NCBI RefSeq assembly: GCF_914767665.1
Contig: NC_059504.1
Span: 15,378,501-15,442,500 of the forward strand
Reading direction: 5' to 3'
From: Harmonia axyridis
Lineage: Eukaryota; Arthropoda; Insecta; Coleoptera; Coccinellidae
DNA length: 64,000 nt
Shown here: one piece after another, positions 46,501 to 58,500 of the stretch
Position numbering within the stretch: the stretch's first letter is position 1
Layout of the letters: every line of letters begins with the position of its first letter
The notes under the pieces: model-generated
Databases searched by the model: none
What the model was told of the DNA's origin: nothing
The model's input: only the letters and a program-made list of their open reading frames with translations
Made by a program: the position numbers and the translations under genes

Positions 46501-49500
46501 AACCTCAAAAAATTAGAATTTCAAAAACAAAAAGTCAAAGAGAAAACACCATATCCCTTACAACTAACCAAACACCAACAAACAGCGGTCCCATCGTGAA
46601 GCTACAATGACATTTCGAATTCATCACGTTTCTATTTTCGTAACGTCGACGTCCAAAAATAACGAGAGGCACCGAAGGCGTCAAAAACTGGCGTTCAAAA
46701 TATGCCGCGTTACGTAAACACCAGCCAGACTCTTCCTGGCTTGTATTCGGGAACGTCCCATCTGATTTACAGGACGAGGAGTAGGTCAGGGAACGATGTT
46801 CGGCGTGGCGGTAGAGGCATTCCGCATTTTTTTCGTCTGGAAGAGAGAGGCAAGCTGCGTTTGTGACCTCATAAATCGAATCTGGGAGACCTATTGGTAT
46901 TCCGTTGGACGACAAGTGTTTCTGCTTGAACGGGATAGGAATGAGAAAAAGAAATATGGCTTGTTCTTCTGTCTGATTTTCTGATTCATTGATCGGTTTA
47001 GGAGTAGGCTCATATTCGAACGCATATTCAGGAATCCACTTCAGTGTACAGTATTCCCTTATGTCTTCTATCGACTGAAAACTGTTGCCTCTAAAGCTGT
47101 CTTATCACGTACCGGCGATCTGTCTCGGTGACACCTAGCAATAATGACTTTATTCCATCTGTTTTTTGTATATATGTCTCTTAGAGTTAGTTCAATACTC
47201 CATCAACATTTCAGAAAAATCCAAACGTTGAAATAATTGTGAATTAAATATGTATTATGCCTCCACCATATATTGTGCGCTCAACAATACGTATGGGCGT
47301 ATGTATGCCTAGACTCCATCTACCAATGAAATGATTCATCAATCTTGATATATCTCGTCCCAGGCTACTTATACCTCGACTTATTTGTGTCTAAGTGCTG
47401 GTATAGTCTGTAGAGGATGAGGTAACGATAATAATGTTCCAGAGACATCTAGACGACCATTGACTTGATTGTCTTCAAAATGGGCCAACGTAATTCTGTC
47501 TACATGTGGTCGCGCATTATCTTGTTCCAAAAATGGGTTGGTCAGCGTCCGTATATGTATAAGGCAGAACATGTGGTTCCAGCACCTTTTAGATTTAAGA
47601 AGTATGAAGAGGTTTTGCTTATGAACACCAGGACTTTGGTGTTCATCAGAGGCAAAACCGCCTTTTATCAAGGAGGTGGTGGCACCACATATCCTGTTTA
47701 AATGATCTTCACTTCGAATCAGTGCAAGTACAAAGGCATAAACATACATATAAATATATGGCAGCAATAGCAAACATCAGTAACAAAACCATCAGCAATA
47801 TACATAGAGAAATAGGACAATGATAGAAGCAAATTGTATATATAATATATACGGACGCAGAGTATGCAGTAGTATATACGGACGCACACCAATCCACTTT
47901 TCCAACGAGACCACAATCAGTCAGAATTACGTTGACCCATTTCGCAAGGGTGAAAGATAAGATGGCATCGTAGCAGTGTGTATCTGCCCTAAGGCTCCGA
48001 TCACACGTCATTTCGTAGAGAGCTTCAATCTCTAACAGCCTTCTATTTCAATCTCGAACCCGTTTAAAGAGGTTAAGCAGTTGTTAAATGGACCGTATAT
48101 CGCGTTCTTGAGATTTACACACATTACGGCACGGTGTTTAGTATTCCAGATACGCATAGACGATCGCCTGTTTATAGAGCTCGCATTAACAGACGATAAA
48201 GCGATAGGTAGGCTCCCCGGCGGCCAACATTCTAACTTTCGACCAGACGTTACCAATTTCGAATTTATCTCGCGGTCTGAGGGATTTTTTTCGAAAAATA
48301 AGTCGGTCGAATAGTTGGCCGCTAGTGCGCAGCAAAATATTGTTCTCGGAAGTGCAGTCGATGTATTTATAAACAAATGGAATACTGAATGTGCACGTAG
48401 AGTGAGGAATGATGCATGTTTTTTGTGTCGTTAGTTGATATTCCGAAGAATATCTCGTAACGTGATCCATCCATAAGATTTTTTATAAATTTCGTGTTTA
48501 TTGAGATTAAATCTCAAGGCAATCACATGTAGATTGTTTCTGAAAAGATCTCTTTCAAAATGTAACAAAGGAAAAATATTAAAATAAATACGGAAAATAT
48601 TCTCCACATAAAAGTTTTGTGGAAATACTCATAAACTGAGTTATAAGTAATTAAGGTTTATTTATGATAGAAATTCACGAAATTAAAAAAAAAGGAAATT
48701 ACGTTCAAACATCAATAATACATATTAGAAATATTGGCCCCACGTTGGGCGCCAAAATTATGTGTAACCTCTTTGTTACAACTCAAAATGCCCGAGCCCA
48801 GTCGTTTATTTTGAGTCGTGGTTCTCATCTCTGAATACACCACAATGGAAAGGACAAAAACCCAGGTCGATCAAACACCTCTTATATTCACCTAATATTC
48901 TACAATCTGAATTTTTTTAAATATCTGGTACCAGAAAAATTTTCATACAATATTTTACAAAATGGAAATAAATAAGAGTGAATCCGAAATTTATATATGT
49001 ACAAGAATAACGAATGTAATCTTCCAAATTCACAAATTACTTCCCTAAAGAGACAAGTCCTAGCTCTATACTGAGCCAATCTTCCTCCACTGAAGTTGAT
49101 AAGATCTTAGGTCTGACAGTTCTTCAATAGTAAGGAGAGTAAATACTGCGGCTTGTAAGCTGACAATTGACGATGATGTTGGACTTTTTTTTGTCGAAGG
49201 ACTCTCAATGTAATAATCAAACTTTCAGCTTGTATCAGGAACTCCAATCAAGAATTTAGTACAAAAAAATACAAAAAAAAAACCTTTTTGAGGGTTTTAT
49301 GAATATAATAGAGGGAAATAACTTTATGAATTTCGCTGCAGTTATTATCAATAAAGTTCATTCAAGAATACAGGAAAAGAAATAAATTGACAGTTTCACT
49401 GTATCGGGTACACATGCACGGAGATACGCATTGGCGTACGCCCAGATTTTGAATACTTAATATTTCCGTGATTACAGTTTCGATCCTGTTGAGATTTTGC

Positions 49501-52500
49501 ATGTATGTATAGAATTATCACGTCAAGCTTCTTGTATCATTTCGTGTTGACTGTGTCTTTAGGACCATAGGAAACTGAGGCGGAATAAAGAAAAAAATGT
49601 TATTTTCCAGTTATAACAGATTCGATCAAAATGAAATTCTATGTGAAATTAAGGAATAACCATTCCAAGCCTCTTTCGAAATCTCGTGGTGATAGTGGAG
49701 CGGTCAGAATCATAAAAAATAATATTGAAAAGAAATGAGGAAAGTCAGGAGCTTTTGAGAGTCTCTGAGTCTATCATTATATTCTCGATATTTCTTCAGG
49801 ATGTCTAATCTTCGAGACTGAGAGTAGATGATGTTGTAAGCCATTTGGCAAATTTCATGCATCAATAGCCAGCAAGACCCGTAATGTAATCCTTAAAAAA
49901 CACATGTGGTGAAACCAAATATCGGAAGATCCATCATCCACGTGGGCTTTCTAAAGCTCCTTGTACAACCACATAAGGCAGTGCTCAACAATAATCAACA
50001 CCTATACACGCATAGCTTCACCGGTCGGTATTCAGGTTGTTGAAACCACGTAACCTCCTTCCTTTTTGTCGCCGATGGAAAAATCGAATTCAGCGAACTT
50101 CGACAAAGCGTACGACCGACCGTCCGTGTACGTCTTCTTGAGAAAGAAATGTAATAGCGCATTTTTAACACAGTTTACATCGGGCTGCTCCCAACGTCGA
50201 TCGAACGCAATTTCTAATTTACTCGGAAGAGATATCTATAGGAGCCGGTTGCAGCGGAGAGTGAAAAATAGCCGGCTTAGATCGAGATCGTGTCCGAGGG
50301 GCACCAGGAGGTGCACGTGTTGGGATTGCGAAGAGAATATGAGAGGATTTCGTGGAGGAGTTAAGGCCTCAGGTGCGCGCTCACTTGCCTGATTTATCTA
50401 TCAAGGGCTGGCTTAACCGTGAAGCTGGTGAGAGTTATTCTTAAGTGCGGCTCGCCGTAGAATGCGGTTGCGGTTGACCGCATTGCGGCTAACCGCAACC
50501 AGAATACAAAAATAGAAGGTGTAATGAAAAAAAATCCATTATTTTTGCACGAAAAGCAAGGTTTTAATTAACATAGTTAAAATGATCCGATTTAGGTGAA
50601 ATATACGCCGTTTTATTGCCATTTTCAAGGTAATAATGCCATGTCTCTATCAGCAAAAAATTGAGATAGTCGATTTTCACAAGCCTCTGTTGAAACGAAT
50701 TTTCCACCAGCAAAATTGTTCGCCACGGACAAGAACAGATGATAATCACTTGGTGCCAGGTCTGCATTATAAAGTGGATGAATAAGAACTTCCCAACCAA
50801 GCTTCCGGAGCTTCTGGCTTCTCACTATCAATGTGTGTTGCCTGGCATTGTCCTTCAGACGGTCCAATTGTTGACAGTACAGTTCCAAGTTAACAGTTGT
50901 GCCGTAGGGGGGGTAGGTCACAGTAGATAATTCCCTGCCAATCTCTCCGAACAAATAGCAAAACCTTTCTGGCCGTCAATCCAAGCTTGGCCGCCGTTTT
51001 CACCTGCTTATCTCATTTCGACCACGACCGTTTTCGCTTGACGTTGTCGTAAGTGATCCACTCGCGCTCAAACTAAAATGAGTCAACTAATCACAAAACT
51101 GTCAGAAAAGTTTTGTAGTACGAAATCTCATGAAACCCGATCGACTCATACAACGCGAGATATAGATAACTGAAGCCATCCTTCGAAAAACTAATGGATA
51201 TCTTTTTACTACACCTTATATGTGCATCGTCAATGGACAACTTCATAGGGCTTTTGGGTGACTGTCATAAAACTTACAGAGTGTCACAAACTGAGATGCT
51301 TTCAGTGAGCATCGAGCAGAATTATAAAAAACAATTATTAAGACTTTGAAGAAATTCGAAGAGACTGGATCTATTACAGTTGTCTTAAGGTCCATATATC
51401 ATTGAAATGCACGCTCGGGTGTTGAAGAAGATCCAAATTTATCCATTCACAACACATTTGTGCCTCTATTACGTCAGAAGCAAAATTGTCCCATATGGGA
51501 CAGTGAAAATCCTCATGTAACTGATAAGAGACCATTACATCTACAAAAAATCACTGTATGGTATGCAATTTGGTTTGGTGGAGTGATTGGTCCTTACTTA
51601 TTTGAAAATGAAAGTGTCACTCAAACTGTCAATTCTCATTGCTAATTTAAACATTTAAATGATGATGTCATACATAATGGCAAGATCCAAGCATTATATT
51701 GAAATAAATATTCGATTGATATTCTGAATTGAAGTGTATTTTATTTACTGTTTGTTTTGGAATCACAAAATGAATAACCCCTTCATTTTCGAAACTAATA
51801 CCAAATTTCTTCCAAGACGTTTGCCGAATCCACCATCAACAACAGGTTATGGGAACCGCTCTCTCCAACCTATCACCGTGTTCAATACCTTGAAGAGGTC
51901 CGTGTGACGAAAATACCTGCGAGCACACATTGATCGATCATTATGCACATTCTCTTAACTTAACCGTACTTTATCTCTTCCTAGGAAATGCCCGGTCGAA
52001 GATTTAGAACCGCCAGGAAGTCGAACGCTATATCTAGTCGGAGTCTCCATCTGTCGATGCAACCTTGACAGCGCTCCATTAGCTGTGACGAATCCGGAGT
52101 TAATCATTCGGATTTTTTTCTCTATTTCTTCAAGGTGTTGACTCAACCGAAAGTGACGAAGAGTTACATCTTTATCACGTGCCGTAAAATCGATTCCGAT
52201 CGATTGGCAATTGAGATAATTGTGGTTCACCTGTGAACGAATCTTTGGGGTTTCGTTAATATTTCATTCGATGCGGGTTTTCTAATGAATTATTTGGAGT
52301 GGTCGATAAAAAGTTTGAAATTGATTTTTGGGAGATCGATATGGGGGGTTTTATAAGTGAAGTTTAGGAACGGTAGGAGGATTTGTCTTGGAATTTAATC
52401 GTGAGGTCAAGGTTATTATTTGCGTTTTTTTTTTCAGAATTATACCTACAGGGTGTTCTACAAGCTCTATGAAAAACGTCGACAGATGATAGTTGGACTC

Positions 52501-55500
52501 GTTCTGAACATTTTTTCATGTTCGAATTAAAAGAATGCGGCCGAAGAAAATGCCAACTGATATGATATTTCTTTTGCCATGTTGATCTGATGAGGTTTGT
52601 TTCACTAAAGACTGTATTAACAACAATCATAATGAACGTGTATGGACACTGAAAAGTTCATAAGCCATTAGACCAAGATGATTAAAGGAACGTTTGGGGT
52701 GGGATTTTCAACAATAATTCAATGTCAGTAGAACGTTTAAATGCAGATTTGTATGAAAAATTTTGGAGCACAATCGTTTTGACTCCATTTATAATCTAGA
52801 GCTCAACCTCGAGCTCAACATTGTTGAAAATATATATATGGTCATAGCATGATGGTGGACCCTCACACAGAGACGAATAACTACTTAGTTGAATGAAAAT
52901 TTCCCGAATGAATAAATAGGTCAAGAGAGACTAAAGCCATGGCCTCCTCGTTCGCCGGATCTCAATCTGCTAGGTTTCTAATTATGGGCGACTTATGAAG
53001 CAGCTTGTCCATCATGTTGAAACAATGCATACTTTTTTTCGATTCGATTCGAGGCTTTATGTAATTGATTATTTATTAATTGTGAAAAACTGGTTAAAGA
53101 TTTATGATTAAAAGTATTGTCCAACTCTGGCCACTACTTTCTCCCATCTTTCGGACAGAGTACGAATCCCGCGTTGAAAAAACTGGTCATCTTTTGAAGC
53201 GATCCACGAATCGATCCAATTTTTTACTTCTTCATAAGACCGAAAGTGCTGGTCAGCCAGGCCGTGTGCCATATTGATCGGAAAAAAATGATAGTCCGAG
53301 GAAGCAATGTCTGGAGAATACGGCGGGTGGGATAGGACTTTCCATTTCAACGTTTCCAAGTATGTCTTGACCACTTTCGCAACATGGGGTCGAGCATTGT
53401 CATGCTGTAAAATCACTTTATTATGTCTCTCGTTGTATTGGGGCTGTTTGTTTTTCAATGCTTCACTCAAACGCATTAACGATCGCCTGTGATAGTTTCA
53501 GTCGGTTGTAACAACACTACGCTGAGCTGGTTCCACCAAATAATGAGCATGACCTTGGAACCGTGAATATTCGGTTTGGCCGTCGACGTGAAAGCATGGC
53601 CGGGATATCCCCATGATTTTATGTGCTTGGGATTATCGTAATGAATCTATTTTTTATCTCCAGTCACAATGCGATGCATAAATCCCTTTCGTCAACCTTG
53701 CAAGCAGCTGTTCACAAGCAAACAAACGCCGTTCAACATCTCTCGGCTTCATCTCGTAGGGCACCCAATTTCCTTGTTTCTGAATCATTCCCATGACTTT
53801 CAGGCGTTTTGAAATGGCTTGTTGCATCATTCCCAATGATCCTGCTATTTCTTCTTGCGTTTTACACAAGTCTTGATCAAGTAATGCCTCCAATTCCTCA
53901 TTTTTAAAAATCTTCCTTCTTTCACCGCCATGCTGGTCTTTGACGTCAAAAATCACCGTTCTTGAAGCGTTGAAACCACTCTTGGCACGTTCTTTCACTA
54001 ATATCGTCCTCACTAATGGTATTTGAGAGCATTCGATGAGCCTCAGTCGCAGTCTTCATATTAAATCAGATAATTAAAACCTCCTGCAAATGACGAGAAT
54101 TTGGCTCGTAAGCTGGCATGTTGAATCCAGCATAACCTAATGATGCAGACACAAATCGACTAATATTTCGATGGCGTTATGTTTACACATACCTAAGTTT
54201 ATTGTATGACATCTACGATCTATTTATTTCGACTACCACTAATCTTTACATCCATCTATCGCAAAACGCGGAAACAAAGTTGTGCAACTAATATTTTCAA
54301 AATATTTCAAATTTATTAGTATGTTCTTAGGAAGGAAAAATCTTCAGAAAAAGAGCAGCTATCATCTTTCACAAATTGTCATAGCGCTTGTATAACACCC
54401 TGTATGTGAAAAAATGAAATTGTAGGGTCGATTCATCTTGAAGAGTCTAATAGTCCAAAGCTTTCTCTACGACCTTAATGACGTTAATTTAACATGATTT
54501 ATCAAATGCAATATAATAGTAAAAGGTTACACTACAACGAAATCGATATCTGATTCCGAAATAATTGCCTCTATAATTTTCATTCAGACTCATTACCTAA
54601 ATGGAAAACCTACTATGTATGTGCGTCCATAAATTCTGCCTTAGAAGGATATGTCAGCTGGTTGGCATTTTCTCGGCCTTATCTGGTAAAACATCTTTTT
54701 TCAGGACAAATATTCTCTTTGATAGATATTTGTCATTATAACGACAGTAACGATAGACACAAGAGGTCGCCTTTTTTGTCTGAAAAACGATCGTAAATAT
54801 CGGAAAAAGTTCCATGATTGCACGTAATATACAAGGTGAGTAGGAAATGTCGAGCAATATTTTAAGAGGTTATAGAAAATACAACTGCAAACAACATCAA
54901 ACCGTATTTTGCATAAATACTTAGGTTTTAAGGTTTTTATGATGTGGATGACGCTTGTTTTCAACAAGACGGCGCTACATGCCATACAAGAAAAATTTCC
55001 TGGTCATGTTATTTCTCGAAGAAGTCATCACTATTGGCCACCGAGATCTAGCGAGTTAACACTTACAGAATTTTTTCTTTGGGGCCACGTGAATGATAAG
55101 GTTTATATCAATTCTCCACAATCGATTCAAGGTCTTAAAGATGGAATTCGTAAAGTTATCAAGGACATATAGCAATGAATGTGCGAATTGGTCAGTATAT
55201 TATTGCAAAATTCATTCAGAGATCAGGAAAATAGTTTTTAGTATTCCGATATTAGCCAGGTTTTACTAAACGTTTTATATAAATGAAAAATTAATCGATA
55301 AAATGAGTTATCCTAAATTGAACTATGTAGCTTCTTCACGAGAAAAAATGATAACCCTCTGCACAAAAAAAAAATCTTTCGTAGAACAAACTGCCTTGTT
55401 TTGAGTTTTTCAGGGTGGGTCGAAGAATTGTCAAGATGCAACAGAAAGTTCCTAATATTTTTATTTCTTCGTTTCTAGTTTCTGGTTTCTGGTTCATAAT

Positions 55501-58500
55501 CTCTAAGAATATCCTTTGGAATCGTTCAAAGAAAGAAATAACATTCCCTTAACACAGTAACGTTTTGCATATTTTTCAATATAAAGTTAATTTTGATACA
55601 GAAGATCGACTCGACTAACAATAATCATGTTTACAAACATTACCATATGAAAGAAATGATAACAACAGCGCAAGATCTTCAATATCTCACGTTATTGTTT
55701 CACAGATGCATCTCTGTCTGTTTCTTTCTGAATTTTATGGGCGTAACGTGAAAAATGGTGTTGTTGTGTTCTCTCACTTTGGAATTTCGAATTTTCAATA
55801 AAAATCTCTTAATGCAATGATTCTCCGGTGTAAGAAGAGAAACACTACGATAATGCATTCCTTAGTTGTGGTATGTGGAGAAAAATAACAACAATAAATA
55901 AGAAATTTATCAAACTAATAACCTAATTTGAATTGTTTTCCTTACTTAATTCAATTTCAATTTTGACCAATGAATGATGGATTGGAGTGCCTGCATTTGC
56001 AATAACTGTGAGGATGAAAAATTCATTTTTAGTATAGTCCAAAATGTTCAAACAGGGTTTATTACTTTTTTGCTTTGTTTATGTCAGTATTCTTCTCATT
56101 TAGAAAGGAATAACCAAAAAAAATATTCAGACTCACGACGTAAAATTTACTGCAAATTTTACATTTCCAATAAGAGGTTTCATCTTGGAATTAAAGAAAT
56201 CTAGTATACAGGGTGTTATGTAATTAGTGTCCGATATTTCACAGGGCGATTCCTCAGATATTTATAAGGTGAGAAGTTCATATAAGCATGGGTCCGCAAT
56301 GAATGTTTGTTTCATTGCAAAAAGGAAGGTATGCCATTAATGATTGAAAACTATATCAGCCAAAAGAATGGTATGTTTGCAGCACCATATCCTTTTCATG
56401 AAATTCTTAATCACCAATTGGCTCATCTGAGGCTGTGTGTCCTTCACAACTTGCATCTTTAAGGTCTTGAATCGATTGTGGAGCATTGGCATAAACTTTA
56501 TTTTTCACTTGACCTTAAATAAAAGAGCCTAAATGTTTTAAATAACGAGATCTCTTCGGCCAATTGTGAGTGTCTCTTCGAGAAATAATACAGCCAAGAA
56601 ATAAATGTCCAAATGTCCACAATATATTAAAATTCCGGCCATAAAAAATCATTAATGCATAGCCCAATTTCCAAGATCGACGAGGAATCGACAAACCTGG
56701 TTTTTCGTCGAAACTGTTGGCTGCTGCAGCAATATTTTCAGTTTTTCTTGGGCGAAGCACACAATGCAAAATTGTCACCATTTTTCTAGTGAATTTTAAC
56801 AATTTCAATGCGTTGTGGAAGTGTGTAATGTTCCATTTTTAGTGATGTCATATAGCATATTCGACTGGCGGCACCAGTTCGAATTAATTCGAGCTGATTA
56901 TGTCATTTAGCACTACAAAAATTCGAATTAATTCGCATTGGTGCAGCCAGTCGAATACGCTAATAGTTTTACTTGTCAAATTTCAAAATATAACAGCTTC
57001 AAAAGTGACAGCTGTCCTTTTAGTCTGAGGCTTTACCTCATTGATCCTCCGACGTGGAGATCCCAACCAATGTATTTTTAAGGCTGAAAATCAAGTGGTC
57101 AAAGGAAGATGAATCACAAATATGAGTTTCACAAACAATGAAGGGGGTATAAATTGAGTTTTTTATGAAAGAATAATACAAAGTACATCGAACTGTGTAG
57201 CATGTTGTCTTAAAGGGCGGTCCAAGGTTCAACATCGAGAACACGCCAAATTATACAAGACCCAAGCGCTATTTTAGACCGCTGGAGATCGATATATACT
57301 GCCGAAATTTTCATGCGGTCCGTTCTTTCAAATGACGGAATAAAAGGTTGAATTTGATAAAGGATCGTTCCCATTTCATTGCCTCATAAATCTTCTGTAC
57401 CGTTAGCACGAATCCACTTTCTGCAGTTCTTGAACGTAATCTGATTTTCATCTTCCATTTCCTCGAATTGCACCAACGTTTTTTTAGATCTGATTTTTTT
57501 TTTCTTTTTTCAGGGCAAACAGAGAGCGGCGGTTAAGTGGCTGTTATCCAAAGCGTTCAACAACAAAGTTCCAGAAAATTTGAAAGAGCCCTTTTACAGA
57601 AATCATGAGGTGAGTTTTGTTCATTTATTTTTACGATATAACACAATTGGAGAAAGCATTACTTGCGCTGTGTTCGATGATATCATGGCAATGAAAATAA
57701 ATTTTCAATTACTTCTCAGCGAATTAGCCATTGTTTCGAGTAACGTATAAATCGTTAATATCGTGATTCATAAAATCTCATATAAAGACTTTCCAGAAAT
57801 TACTATCACTTCATGGGTTATGAGCGAAAACAATAATTCTTGTTCATGTTTGTCGAAAAAATAGGGCTGTGCAGATAACACACCACCATATGTCATTTTC
57901 AGTAAGCAAATTTCGTCCCCAACATGAACTATAAAATTTGACATGAATTTCATTTCAGTACCATGAGTTAACACAGAAATATTATAAAAAATTAATTTGG
58001 ATATATGTACTTTTGATTCCTTTGTTGTATAGACTATCAAGAACGATTCACATCAATTTGACAAAAACATAGGTATGTCGTGAAATATCTGTCTCGACTA
58101 CCCATAAGTAGTGAAAATCGAAGTGAATTGGTCGACGTCAATTCGAAGAAATAAGTACGTCATTTGCATAAAATAAGCTAGTTACTTCAAGTGTCTGCAC
58201 AGATTCATTTCCCCATTTTAAGTTCAACTTAAGGAATTTATAATTTTCTTCCTTTTCGTTCGAGGATGAAATCACTTAATAATAATTAATTGTTCCTTCT
58301 TTTCAGGATAAAGAATGTCTCAAGCCCCAGATCATGGGAGGCCTGGCCAACGCTGAACTCTACTGCATGGCTCTCGGGAACATCTTCTCCGACCCCAACT
58401 ACCATAACCTCAACCATGGTGCCATTCTTCAGACGTTGTCGAGGAAGGGCGTTTTCATCAACGAATCGGATTCGCAACTGACGGAAACGATTCTGATACA

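Noticed and set aside
1163..56230. ACAGGGTGTTCC and ACACCCTGTA motifs considered as regulatory sites
   Set aside because: They always sit at the ends of inverted-repeat elements with TA flanks, so they are transposon termini.
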